A DNA stretch of 64,000 bases from Oleispira sp963933055 (GTDB lineage: Bacteria > Pseudomonadota > Gammaproteobacteria > Pseudomonadales > Oceanobacteraceae), in the NCBI GenBank assembly GCA_963933055.1, contig CAWVSY010000003.1:30915-94914 (forward strand). Reading direction: 5' to 3'. Below are positions 6,963-15,886 of the stretch, piece after piece; the stretch's first letter is position 1; every line of letters begins with the position of its first letter. Below the pieces are notes generated by a model. The model saw only the letters and a program-made list of their open reading frames with translations, did not search any database and was not told where the DNA came from. The position numbers and the translations under genes are program-made.

Positions 6963-9470
6963 ATGCATCGTTCTAAACACCTTATCACAACAATACTGAC
7001 CCTATTGTTGAGTATTTCTGCACACGCTTCAGTATCCCCTGATGGCATTTGGTCTGATTTATCAAATCGAAACATAGTACCCAAGGCGTATGATTACCGC
7101 TCTATTAGCGCCCGTTCAGAAGAGCTGGTGAATCAACTAAAAAATGCCCCCTTAGAAGGCTATGGCGAAACAGGTTTAGAATTTTTTCTTCCACTTCCTA
7201 ATGGCGAATTTGAAAGAGTCAGTGTTTTTGAATCTCCAATAATGACCCCGGAGCTTGCTGCAAAATTGCCAGAGTTAAAAACCTATAAGGTTTTCGGCTT
7301 GGATAACCCTCAAATATCAGGGCGATTAGATGCTAGCCCACAAGGTTTTCATGGGTTCTTAAATACCGAACATGGCGCTATTTATATCGAGCCAGAATCA
7401 AGCTATCAACCAAACGCTTCAAGTGAATCATACCGCAGCTTCAATAAATCAAATTTTCCAGCAGCTGAACATGCACATAAATGCACGGTTGTCGGTCACG
7501 ATCATAATAGTGCTAACCCTCTGCAATCATTGAGCAAAAGGCTTTCAGATAGCTCCGCAATGAGAAGTGCAGGTTCAACGATTAGAACCTACCGCTTAGC
7601 TTTAGCCGCTACCGCAGAATACACGGCAGCAGTAAGCGCTGGCACCACAACGACGGCCAAAGGGCAAGCTGCCATTGTAACGGCCATTAATCGCATCAAC
7701 GAAATTTATGAAAAAGAAGTTTCGATAAGATTTCAGCTAATTGATAACAGCAATATCGTATTTACGGATGCCGATACCGACGGTTATACAAATGATAATG
7801 GTTTTACTTTGTTGTCGGAAAACCAAACCAAATTAGATGCAGTTTTAGGCTCTGCTGCTTATGACATAGGCCACGTATTCAGCACAGGCGGCGGCGGTGT
7901 GGCTTCTTTAGCATCGGTCTGTGACACCCCCCGTAAAGCACGCGGGGTTACTGGCTTGCCTAACCCCGTTGGTGATCCTTTTGTCGTTGACTATGTGGCG
8001 CATGAAATGGGCCACCAACTTGGTGCACCCCATACCTTCAATGCCGGAGGTAATTCATCAAATTCATGTGATGATTCAAATCGATCAAATCATACTAGCA
8101 CTGCAGGTGGTACCCCACTATCTGACTCGGCCTATGAACCTGGCAGTGGTTCTACCATTATGGCGTATGCAGGCATCTGCTATCCTCAAAACATCCAAAC
8201 TCGCTCTGATCCCTATTTTCATGCGCGTAGCCTAGAACAAATTCGTGAATTTGTTGAAAATGAAGTTCCTTTCCCAAATACCCAAGGAGGGTCTTGCGGT
8301 ATAAATGCACCGACAGGGAATACACCTCCTTCAGCAGAGGCTGGCGATAATTATACAATTCCTGCCAATACACCGTTTGCATTAACAGGTAATGGTGATG
8401 ATATTGATGCCGCTGATGTGGCTTCGCTTAACTATACTTGGGAGCAATTTGACCTAGGTTCAAAAACGGTTAACCCTACCGAAATGCATACCGATTCTGA
8501 TACACGACCTATCATTCGTTCACGCCAAGGAACCGGCTCTCCTACTCGTTATATCCCAGCATTAGACGCGATATTAGAAAACAACTTAACCAAGCATACT
8601 GGCGAACGCTTACCGACCACCGATCGAGATATGAAATTTCGTTTAACCGTACGCTCAGGTACAACGGGTTTTAATCAAGACGATATGACAATAACCGTCG
8701 ACAAAGATGCAGGCCCACTGATTGTTAATAAGCCTAACGCTGGAAGTGTATTTACAGGAACACAACGCATCAATGTCGCTTGGGATGTCGCGAATACTCA
8801 AAATGCGCCCGTGAGTTGTTCACACATGAACATTCAACTCTCAACAGACGGAGGCCAAAGCTTTTCGACAACCCTCATCGAATCAACCGCGAATGATGGA
8901 GCTAAAACGATAGAACTGCCCAATATTTCAACCAACCAAGGACGCATTAAAGTTCAGTGTGTTGATAATATTTTCTTCAATGTATCACCGGGTGATTTTA
9001 CAATTGAAACCACAAGTGTATTCAATATCTCTGCTTCCTCTACCGATAAAGCTGAAGGAAATTCTGGAAGTACTCCTTACCAATTCACCGTTACTCGTAC
9101 AGAAAAAACGTCTGACATTTCTAGCGTTTTTTATACCGTCGCTGGCGCTGGTAATAATCCCGCAGACAAGACAGATTTTGTTAATGATATTTTTCAAAGC
9201 GGAACCATCACCTTTAATCCTGGCGAGCTAAGAAAAACCATAACCATTAATGTTGCTGGCGATACCAATGTTGAAGAGGATGAAAACTTTATAGTAATAC
9301 TATCAAGTCCTACAGGAGCATTAATCAATACAGCCATAGCGACTTATACAATTATCGATGATGATACTGTCGTTAAACCTGAATCAAGTGGTGGCGGTGG
9401 TGGTGGCGCATCTGGAAAATTTATATTTATTCTTCTACTGCCTCTACTCTTATTAAGACGCCGATATTGA
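6963..9470 (+). CDS. Secreted reprolysin-like metalloprotease with Calx-beta domain and GlyGly-CTERM
   Basis: Exported zinc protease of 835 residues. A signal peptide covers about the first 22 residues (ending SAHA-S), followed by a propeptide-like region. The metzincin zinc site HEMGHQLGAPH is at 347-357. A beta-rich domain occupies about 450-680, and a Calx-beta repeat about 687-800 with acidic calcium-type loops and an ending TIIDDD. The last 27 residues are a Gly-rich stretch, one hydrophobic helix and RRRY: a GlyGly-CTERM signal, which in other bacteria is cut by rhombosortase on proteins exported by type II secretion. AGGA lies 8 bases before the ATG. It is probably extracellular or surface-held. 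Confidence 0.92.
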   Translation: MHRSKHLITTILTLLLSISAHASVSPDGIWSDLSNRNIVPKAYDYRSISARSEELVNQLKNAPLEGYGETGLEFFLPLPNGEFERVSVFESPIMTPELAAKLPELKTYKVFGLDNPQISGRLDASPQGFHGFLNTEHGAIYIEPESSYQPNASSESYRSFNKSNFPAAEHAHKCTVVGHDHNSANPLQSLSKRLSDSSAMRSAGSTIRTYRLALAATAEYTAAVSAGTTTTAKGQAAIVTAINRINEIYEKEVSIRFQLIDNSNIVFTDADTDGYTNDNGFTLLSENQTKLDAVLGSAAYDIGHVFSTGGGGVASLASVCDTPRKARGVTGLPNPVGDPFVVDYVAHEMGHQLGAPHTFNAGGNSSNSCDDSNRSNHTSTAGGTPLSDSAYEPGSGSTIMAYAGICYPQNIQTRSDPYFHARSLEQIREFVENEVPFPNTQGGSCGINAPTGNTPPSAEAGDNYTIPANTPFALTGNGDDIDAADVASLNYTWEQFDLGSKTVNPTEMHTDSDTRPIIRSRQGTGSPTRYIPALDAILENNLTKHTGERLPTTDRDMKFRLTVRSGTTGFNQDDMTITVDKDAGPLIVNKPNAGSVFTGTQRINVAWDVANTQNAPVSCSHMNIQLSTDGGQSFSTTLIESTANDGAKTIELPNISTNQGRIKVQCVDNIFFNVSPGDFTIETTSVFNISASSTDKAEGNSGSTPYQFTVTRTEKTSDISSVFYTVAGAGNNPADKTDFVNDIFQSGTITFNPGELRKTITINVAGDTNVEEDENFIVILSSPTGALINTAIATYTIIDDDTVVKPESSGGGGGGASGKFIFILLLPLLLLRRRY

Positions 9471-9514
9471 GAAGTAGATAGTCATAGTAACTAAAAATAA
9501 AATATTTAATCATT

Positions 9515-9919
9515 TTAATTTTCTATAATGATACTATTGTATTTTTTAGCATAATCGATGAACTTCAACTGCAGCTCTAAATGCCTCGAATTATGAACTA
9601 TATCTCCCATAGACGGCGCTAGCTTTAGCTTATACTTCTTTTGGATTAATACTAAAGAATCACTGCTCACCCCAGGGACCTTGGGCCCAATTCTAGTACG
9701 ATACGCCCACAGCCTAGTATCACCTTGCTTGATTGCTTTTAAAGCATCGACAGCAGGGTCTGCTTTTTCAACCCATAACAAGTCAGAATAAACCTCAATA
9801 GGGTCATAAGCACTTAATGCTTGTTTCTGTTCAACTTTTTCTTCGCTAGCCGTTGTGGCGGTATTGGTACAAGCGCTGACAGATAGTACTAAAAATATAA
9901 ACGTTAATTGTTTTTTCAT
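9515..9919 (-). CDS. Small lipoprotein of unknown function
   Basis: A 134-residue protein with a clear lipoprotein signal: basic start MKKQ, hydrophobic core and lipobox VSAC with Cys17. After cleavage comes a Thr/Ser/Glu-rich linker and then a mixed domain (about 40-134) that I do not recognise. TAGG lies 7-8 bases before the ATG. It runs towards the protease gene and away from the next lipoprotein, so it looks like a single-gene unit. Confidence 0.75.
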   Translation of the reverse strand: MKKQLTFIFLVLSVSACTNTATTASEEKVEQKQALSAYDPIEVYSDLLWVEKADPAVDALKAIKQGDTRLWAYRTRIGPKVPGVSSDSLVLIQKKYKLKLAPSMGDIVHNSRHLELQLKFIDYAKKYNSIIIEN

Positions 9920-10173
9920 AAGAGCCTACGGCTTATTAATTTTAATACAATTTTGTCACACTATGTTTCTTAAACATACTTTAAATTTCTCTTTAAACAT
10001 ATGTGAAATAAAAACCGTCAAATTTCTTACTCAGATACTTCCAAAAAATTTTAAACACACTAAAAATTAGAGAGCGTAACAATAGGAAGACATAATTAAG
10101 CATCCTTTTTGAAAACTTGGGTTAGGCTATTGTTTGAACAGTTAATCAAGTAATTCATTCAAGAGAATAGGAA

Positions 10174-10187
10174 ATATATATATATAT
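10174..10187 (+). repeat. (AT)7 dinucleotide run between ribosome site and start codon
   Basis: Seven AT units occupy 10174-10187, the last forming the first two bases of the ATG at 10186. The only ribosome-site-like sequence, AGGA at 10169-10172, is about 13 bases from the ATG, longer than the usual 5-9. Loss of two or three units would bring it to the normal distance, so the run could tune translation of the lipoprotein by slippage. Confidence 0.7.
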
Positions 10188-11019
10188 GAAAAAGGAAATT
10201 TCAATTTCTTTGTTGGCTTTATCTTTAGCTGCTTGTGGTGGTGGCTCTAGTAGCTCAAATAACAACTCAAGTGCTTTAGATCCTATGAGTATTTCTTCAT
10301 ACTCTTCTGATGCAGCAACAGATACTTCGCCAGTAGGTACTTGGATTGGAGTTTATTCTGGCATAGCCTTCATTGACAACATTGAAGATTCAACCTACAA
10401 AGGAAGAGAGCTCTTTACAATTAAAGAAGAAGGGGATAATTATATTATCACCTCTTGTGACGATTTTATCGCCACTTCATCCATCACTAAAACTGAATTT
10501 TTTGATCGTACAATTGTAGACAACAGTTCTTTAGATTCGACTGAGCAATATACTCAAACATTCACATCTAATATTAACTTCACTAGAACTAGCACAACCA
10601 CGGAGAGTGTCAATGGCTCAGCTGATTACAAATGGGAACAATCAACTGCTGCCATAAAAATCAATGACTCTACAGATATTAATGAAAATATTAGTATTAC
10701 TTCTCAGAATGATGACTTAGCAACTAGTAATTTAGAAATCAATTGCGCAGGCTATAACGTAAGCTCCGAAGGACACTCATCCTTTAATATGTCAAATGAT
10801 GATACGGATATAATTTTACAGAATTTCTCGGCGACAGGAGAGCATATAGTTTACTTCAATAAAGATTCTACAATAGAATTTGACGAAGAAGCTGCTGATA
10901 CCGGAGTAGACATTAGCTTAGACGAAACAAACAACACTGTTCAAAATTATTCAGTAACTGCTAATTTAAGCAGCACTAATCACACAGGAACTTTCAACGT
11001 AAGTGTTGATTTTCAGTAA
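10186..11019 (+). CDS. Lipoprotein of unknown function
   Basis: A 277-residue protein with lipobox SLAAC (Cys17) followed by a Gly/Ser/Asn spacer (GGGSSSSNNNSS). The rest is rich in Ser, Thr, Asn and Asp with alternating polar and hydrophobic residues, as in surface beta-sheet proteins, and with little Lys or Arg. No family is recognised. Translation may be affected by the AT repeat directly before the ATG. It ends upstream of a strong intrinsic terminator at 11101-11129 and appears to be monocistronic. Confidence 0.75.
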   Translation: MKKEISISLLALSLAACGGGSSSSNNNSSALDPMSISSYSSDAATDTSPVGTWIGVYSGIAFIDNIEDSTYKGRELFTIKEEGDNYIITSCDDFIATSSITKTEFFDRTIVDNSSLDSTEQYTQTFTSNINFTRTSTTTESVNGSADYKWEQSTAAIKINDSTDINENISITSQNDDLATSNLEINCAGYNVSSEGHSSFNMSNDDTDIILQNFSATGEHIVYFNKDSTIEFDEEAADTGVDISLDETNNTVQNYSVTANLSSTNHTGTFNVSVDFQ

Positions 11020-11100
11020 TACATTTTTAAAGCCAGTACACGTTGTGTAGTGCTATTTTAATGCACCTGTAAATAATTAATAAACATTTACTCTCACTCA

Positions 11101-11129
11101 AAAAATTCCAGCAAGTGCTGGAATTTTTT
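11101..11129 (+). terminator. Intrinsic terminator after the lipoprotein gene
   Basis: Perfect stem TTCCAGC / GCTGGAA with loop AAGT, flanked by A and T runs, so it can act in both directions. It lies 80 bases after the stop of the lipoprotein gene. Confidence 0.85.
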
Positions 11130-11327
11130 ATCCTTTATCACTACTGTCCAGTAGTTTTCAGTGCGCGGTCATATCCATTAACCGTGACGCCTTCGACACT
11201 ACTTTTTCGGCGTACTTATCGGCTACCGCCTGCATGGCAACCACAAATCAGTCGCAATTTGCGCGTTAACTGCAGAGTTACCGAAAGTTCCATATGAGTA
11301 ATTATTATAGCGATTATCTAAGGGCAC
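11130..11327. other. Intergenic segment between two terminators, no assignable gene
   Basis: The 380-base gap from 11020 to 11399 holds two terminators. The 200 bases between them look richer in G+C than the flanks. On the minus strand a short open stretch, beginning MQAVADKYAEKVV and ending in TGA at about 11159-11161, has a coding-like look but no ribosome site. It may be a remnant of a gene; I cannot name it. Confidence 0.35.
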
Positions 11328-11355
11328 AAAAAAGCCCAGCATTGCTGGGCTTTTT
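11328..11355 (-). terminator. Intrinsic terminator of the cytochrome b561-yceI unit
   Basis: Perfect stem AAGCCCAGC / GCTGGGCTT with loop ATT and A/T runs on both sides, 45 bases after the yceI stop on the minus strand. Confidence 0.85.
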
Positions 11356-11399
11356 CATAACAATCAATTTATCGTAATCAATCGTATATTAACGATTCT

Positions 11400-11987
11400 T
11401 TATTTACGAATACCTTCTAGGTACAGTTCAATTTCAACATGTGTTGATGCTGGGCCTAGGTTGTAAGTAATGCCATAATCAGAAAGCTTCAATGTTGTTT
11501 TACCTTCGAAGCCTGCACGGTAGCCACCCCATGGGTCTTTACCTTCACCAATTTTCTGTACTGGGAAGCTAATGCTTTTCTTAACGCCGTGTAGCATGAA
11601 GGTTCCTGTTACAACGGCATTATTGTCGTCTTTAACTTCAAAACCGGTACTTTTGAAAACGGCTTCTGGGAATTTCTTTACATCAAGAAAATCAGAGCCT
11701 TTAATGTGCTTATCACGTTCAGCATGGTTAGAATCCAAGCTCGCCGTTTCAATCACAATTTCAACTTCCGATTTTTCTGGTGCCGCTGCATCGTAAGAAA
11801 ATTCGCCATCAAAAGTATTGAAACGCCCTAATAACCAGCTATAACCTAGGTGCTTAATTTTAAACTGAACAAACGCGTGAGCGCCGTCGGTATCAATTTT
11901 GTAGTCAGCTGCTTGGGCGCCGACTGAAAATAATGACGCCAGTGTTAAAGCCGATGTTGTCACCGCGGTTAATAATAGTTTTTTCAT
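11400..11987 (-). CDS. YceI-family periplasmic lipocalin-like protein
   Basis: Periplasmic beta-barrel protein thought to bind isoprenoid-type lipids such as polyprenoid or quinone precursors. The 195 residues start with a Sec signal (cleavage after AQA, near residue 26). The mature start DYKIDTDGAHAFVQFKIKHL is typical of the family, as are the HAERDKHIKG and later FMLHGVKKS segments. TAGGAGGA lies 5 bases upstream of the ATG. It is 21 bases downstream of a cytochrome b561 gene, the same pairing as yceJ-yceI in E. coli. Confidence 0.92.
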   Translation of the reverse strand: MKKLLLTAVTTSALTLASLFSVGAQAADYKIDTDGAHAFVQFKIKHLGYSWLLGRFNTFDGEFSYDAAAPEKSEVEIVIETASLDSNHAERDKHIKGSDFLDVKKFPEAVFKSTGFEVKDDNNAVVTGTFMLHGVKKSISFPVQKIGEGKDPWGGYRAGFEGKTTLKLSDYGITYNLGPASTHVEIELYLEGIRK

Positions 11988-12008
11988 ACATCCTCCTAAG
12001 GATAGGTT

Positions 12009-12560
12009 TTATTGTAAGTCAGTTTTAGGGCGAATCATTTTTAATAAAGTATCATCTTTATTCACAACATGATGCTTAATCGCAGCCATTGCATGCAGCG
12101 CCACCATTAAGATTAAACTCCAAGCCAGTAGCCAGTGAATATCACCGGCAATGTCTTCTTGGTTTTCAAAGCTAATCGACATGGCAGGTACTTCGAATAA
12201 TCCAAATACTTCAATGCCTCGCCCATCAGCTGTCGAAATTAAATACCCTGTCACCATAAGCGCCAGCATCACAACGTATAATAATAAATGTACTAAGTGA
12301 GCCGCTTTCTTCTCGATTGGGCTGCCACTAATCGCTGGGCTGGTATTAAACCAACGCCATGCAATTCTCACGATCCAGACAAGCAAAAGGGTAAAACCAA
12401 TGCTTTTATGCAGATCAAGAGAACCTCTATACCAAGGATCGTAATACGTTAGCTCAACCATATATAAGCCAAGACCAAAGATCCCAAATAGACCAAGGGC
12501 CATTAACCAATGTAAGGCGATCGCTAACCAGCCGTAACTGCTTTTACTGTTCTTTACCAT
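12009..12560 (-). CDS. Cytochrome b561 (YceJ/CybB type)
   Basis: Inner-membrane dihaem b-type cytochrome of 183 residues with four hydrophobic helices. Candidate haem-ligand histidines are seen in ALHWLM, DLHKS, IHWLLAW and ALHAMAAIKHH. It probably moves electrons from the quinone pool. It is cotranscribed with yceI (21-base gap) and divergent from a LysR gene. A perfect 18-bp dyad in the shared control region suggests regulation by that LysR protein. Confidence 0.9.
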   Translation of the reverse strand: MVKNSKSSYGWLAIALHWLMALGLFGIFGLGLYMVELTYYDPWYRGSLDLHKSIGFTLLLVWIVRIAWRWFNTSPAISGSPIEKKAAHLVHLLLYVVMLALMVTGYLISTADGRGIEVFGLFEVPAMSISFENQEDIAGDIHWLLAWSLILMVALHAMAAIKHHVVNKDDTLLKMIRPKTDLQ

Positions 12561-12648
12561 GATGTTTCTCTTTGCTCATGATGTGAATTCAATAGAGCTA
12601 CTGTACGCTGAAATCACTTGTTGAAAAATAGACAAAAAGGGGAAACTA

Positions 12649-12666
12649 TTGTGCATTTATGCACAA
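12649..12666. promoter_or_regulatory. Palindromic operator, candidate LysR-type site
   Basis: TTGTGCATTTATGCACAA has two perfect 8-base arms around TT. It lies in the 151-base divergent control region between the cytochrome b561 gene (start 12560) and the LysR gene (start 12712), 46 bases before the latter. The arms contain the T-N11-A form of LysR sites. Binding by the adjacent regulator is inferred. Confidence 0.6.
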
Positions 12667-12711
12667 AGGCTATACCCTAGTAGTAACGCTATCAACATCA
12701 GGACTTATTCC

Positions 12712-13605
12712 ATGACTCAAGCAAGCTGGGACGATTTCCGCATTGCCTATCAGGTCGCTAAATCGGGCACGCTCACCAAGGCTGGCAAGATGCTGCAAAT
12801 GAATCATGCAACGGTACTGCGCCATATAAACCGTCTAGAAGAAGCTCTTGATACTAAATTGTTCATCCGTCATCAGCGTGGGTATCAGTTAACCGATGCG
12901 GGGGAATTGGTAGTAAAAGAGGTGCCAGATATTCAGAAATCGTTTAGTCGCTTAGAAAATTTAATGAGCAGCGCCGAAAAAAATATTAGCGGCAACTTAC
13001 GCATTACTACACTGAGCGATTTTTCGCCCTTATTAAATCCTGCCCTAAAAGCGTTCCGTCAGGCTTACCCTAAATTACGCATTCAAATTATTGCAACAGA
13101 TGACATTATTCCGTTAGCCACAGGGGCGGCGCACGTTTCGTTGCGAGCAGGTGGTCAGCCTAACGAACCTGATCTGATTGTTAAGAAGCTTAATCCACCC
13201 GACATTCATTATTACGCAGCTGATTCTTACGTCGCAGAGTACGGATTACCAGCCAATGACCGTGAATATAATCAGCATTTATGGGCACTTCCAAGTAACG
13301 AAAAACGTAAAATCCCTTTTGTAAAACAAATACTTAAACATATTGATGAAGAGCAAATCATCTATCAAAGTAATCACTTTCCAGATATTCACAATGCGGT
13401 AATTGAAGGAATGGCTATTGGCCCAATGGGGGTTCATCACGCCAATAAATGCGATAATTTACAAAAATTGGATATTCAGTTCGATACGGCCATTGAAGGA
13501 TTTTGGTTTGTGTATCATAAAGATTTAAAAAACAGCGCTCGAATTCAAGCGCTGTTTGGATTTTTGGAGCAGAGTTTAGGCAGCTTGCCTTTAAGCAAAT
13601 TGTAG
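12712..13605 (+). CDS. LysR-family transcriptional regulator
   Basis: A 297-residue regulator. The winged helix-turn-helix covers about residues 5-65 (DDFRIAYQVAKSGTLTKAGK, then HATVLRHINRLEEAL and LFIRHQRGYQLT), and a periplasmic-binding-protein-like effector domain follows. ATG 12712 is preferred over in-frame codons further upstream because AGGA lies about 8 bases before it and it matches the family length; the upstream extension would run through the palindromic operator. It is divergent from cytochrome b561-yceI, its probable target. The 3' end overlaps the next, convergent gene by 15 bases. The effector is unknown. Confidence 0.9.
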   Translation: MTQASWDDFRIAYQVAKSGTLTKAGKMLQMNHATVLRHINRLEEALDTKLFIRHQRGYQLTDAGELVVKEVPDIQKSFSRLENLMSSAEKNISGNLRITTLSDFSPLLNPALKAFRQAYPKLRIQIIATDDIIPLATGAAHVSLRAGGQPNEPDLIVKKLNPPDIHYYAADSYVAEYGLPANDREYNQHLWALPSNEKRKIPFVKQILKHIDEEQIIYQSNHFPDIHNAVIEGMAIGPMGVHHANKCDNLQKLDIQFDTAIEGFWFVYHKDLKNSARIQALFGFLEQSLGSLPLSKL

Positions 13606-14241
13606 GTGGTTATCTAAGCCCATTTGAGTCGACATACAAGGCCAAGATTGTGCAATCTTCACTAAGTTATCGTTCTCTTTTTTATCCATAAAGGCGAGGA
13701 ATTTATCGTTACCTTCATAGGCTTTATTCTCACCAAAAATGCCTTTTGCCGCAACCATAACAACTTGCTCTAATTCATTAGCAAACGGTTCGCCAATAAG
13801 AGAATGAACAATCACGTTCGACATTGTCATATCGAATGGAATCATTGGCTGGCCGACGCGCATAATGTAAGTATCGTTGACCTCTTCAAACAAGCGGTGA
13901 GCCAAAAAGGCTTCATTCATCAATGCTGGCAAACCCGATACTTGATTCAATTCTTTCGGCGGTGCCATAAAGAAGCCATCAACAACTTCTAATATAGGGC
14001 TCACGTAATGAAGCAATCCTGCCTCAATCGCACCCTGATGAAGATCTTCCAACATTTGAGGCACTTGTTCTATATAGCGCACAACAAACTCATACAAGCG
14101 CTCAAGGGCTTCCGTTTCAGGCAATTGAACAATCCGTTCAATCGTTTCGATACGCTGTTGTAAGACCTGATGTAGTTGTCCAGTTGTTGCTTCTTGAGCG
14201 ACAGATTTTTGAATCAACTGTTGTAACATTTCCGTGTTCAT
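13591..14241 (-). CDS. Conserved-looking protein of unknown function
   Basis: A 216-residue soluble, acidic, mostly helical protein with no signal peptide or membrane segment. I do not recognise a family. The first 60 residues are Gln/Glu-rich helix; the middle has FFMAPPKE and a QPMIPFDMTMSN stretch. ATG 14241 is chosen, with GGAGAT 8 bases upstream; a GTG directly before it is an alternative. It converges on the LysR gene with a 15-base overlap. The 226 bases between it and the MATE gene contain no further gene that I can see. Confidence 0.75.
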   Translation of the reverse strand: MNTEMLQQLIQKSVAQEATTGQLHQVLQQRIETIERIVQLPETEALERLYEFVVRYIEQVPQMLEDLHQGAIEAGLLHYVSPILEVVDGFFMAPPKELNQVSGLPALMNEAFLAHRLFEEVNDTYIMRVGQPMIPFDMTMSNVIVHSLIGEPFANELEQVVMVAAKGIFGENKAYEGNDKFLAFMDKKENDNLVKIAQSWPCMSTQMGLDNHLQFA

Positions 14242-14470
14242 CACTTGGGATCTCCAACTACTTAAAAATAAATATATTTTTATAAGGCGGCTACTTTAAA
14301 AGCGGTTTAATAAATAATCAATGGCCTCAGGCGGCGTATTTGATTATTAATTAGACGCTTTCATTATAAAAAACCGTTTATTATATTTTTTAAAAAAGCT
14401 AATAAAAACAACAAGTTAGTAGCTCTCTCTAACCGTTATAGAAAAAGTATAGTAAAGTTTGACGCGCTTG

Positions 14471-15826
14471 CTAGTTTTTTTCGACAATTAATTGATGATT
14501 GTTCAGTATTGTCAGGAATGCGGGCACCATAAAGGCCGAACGAGCCAATAAAAAGGCATAGAAGGCAAGCCATAAACCATTGTTACCTAAGCCCTGTGTC
14601 AGAAACCAGACGGGTAAAAATACAACCAAGGCCGCGAACAACATACTATTGCGCATTTGAGCGGTTGCCTGCATACCAATAAAGATACCATCCAGCCAAT
14701 AACTGCTGCATCCAATCAGGGGTAAAAATATCAACCAAGGGCTGTATTCAATCGCTAAAGCCAATACCTCTTCTTGATCGGTCAGTAACCCTAAAAGGTT
14801 TTCACCTTGCCAAGCAAAGCCACCTACCATTATCAGAGCAATGATTAAGGCATTGGTTCCCGTTAACCAGATACTTCTCTTTAATAACTCGAATTTTTTC
14901 GCCCCCAGGCTTTGCCCAACTAATGTTTCAGCAGCGTGCGCAAAACCATCCAGAGCATTCGATATCAATAAAAGTAGGGTAAGCATAATGGCATTCACCG
15001 CCAAAACGAGATCGCCTTGTTTCGCCCCTTGGGAAGTAAAAAAAATAAAAACACTGAGCAAACATAAAGTACGCACAAAAAGCTGGTGATTAATATTGAC
15101 TAAAGGTTTCAGCTCTTGCCAACTTGGCCAATGAAACGGTTTTCTATCAGCCCCCTTGATTCGGTTGAGTGTGCGAACAGCCCAATATAGACCCAGACTC
15201 GCAGCGCTATAATCAGCGCATAACGTTGCCCAAGCTACGCCGTCACTACTAAAACCATAGCCATAAACCAAAATGATATCGAGCAGAGCGTTGATGCTAT
15301 TACTGACGATTAATAACAATAGCGGTACCTTGGTTTCTCCGCGACCAATAAACCAACCAATCAATACGTATTGCATCAGCACCGCAGGCGTTGCCATTAA
15401 ACGAATGCTGGCATACTCAACCGCCAGCGCTTGCACAATGGGACTACCACCAATAAAGGCAATGATAGATTCGAGCATTAAAAATGCGAAAAGCATTAAG
15501 GGAATACTAATCAATAAAGCCATCAAAGAAGCATGCTGTAAAATGCGTTCTATATTGGAATGATGAATACCCGCAGAGGCACTCATATCAGATTCGGCAA
15601 CCCCCATTGCATGTGCACTTAATGACGTTGTGCCCATCCGTAAAAAGCCGAAACTCCACAGCAACAGAGTGACAACCTGCCCTCCTAAAGCAACGGCTCC
15701 AAGATAACTGACATCCTCTAAATGACCGAGTACGGCCGTATCGACTAGGCCCAATAACGGCACAGTAATATTACTGAGCATAATCGGCCACGCCAATTGC
15801 AAAATACGTTTTTGAAGTTGCAGCAT
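14471..15826 (-). CDS. MATE-family multidrug/toxin efflux transporter (DinF-like)
   Basis: A 451-residue membrane protein with about twelve hydrophobic helices in two similar halves. The first helix IMLSNITVPLLGLVDTAVLG is characteristic of MATE proteins of the DinF/NorM type, cation-coupled drug exporters. It is probably transcribed alone, divergent from the Sco gene with only about 60 bases between their starts. Substrate unknown. Confidence 0.9.
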   Translation of the reverse strand: MLQLQKRILQLAWPIMLSNITVPLLGLVDTAVLGHLEDVSYLGAVALGGQVVTLLLWSFGFLRMGTTSLSAHAMGVAESDMSASAGIHHSNIERILQHASLMALLISIPLMLFAFLMLESIIAFIGGSPIVQALAVEYASIRLMATPAVLMQYVLIGWFIGRGETKVPLLLLIVSNSINALLDIILVYGYGFSSDGVAWATLCADYSAASLGLYWAVRTLNRIKGADRKPFHWPSWQELKPLVNINHQLFVRTLCLLSVFIFFTSQGAKQGDLVLAVNAIMLTLLLLISNALDGFAHAAETLVGQSLGAKKFELLKRSIWLTGTNALIIALIMVGGFAWQGENLLGLLTDQEEVLALAIEYSPWLIFLPLIGCSSYWLDGIFIGMQATAQMRNSMLFAALVVFLPVWFLTQGLGNNGLWLAFYAFLLARSAFMVPAFLTILNNHQLIVEKN

Positions 15827-15886
15827 GATATGAACAGTTTCTGTATGATGTGAATAAGAATGTAATCTATTTTATTGGAGTTACTT

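Noticed and set aside
11115..11297. A 60-codon plus-strand frame between two terminators.
   Set aside because: It begins inside a terminator and has no ribosome site; the minus strand looks slightly more coding-like but is also too short to call.
12649..12711. Longer LysR protein beginning at TTG 12649.
   Set aside because: The extension is translated from the palindromic operator and the family domain begins right after ATG 12712, which has a ribosome site.
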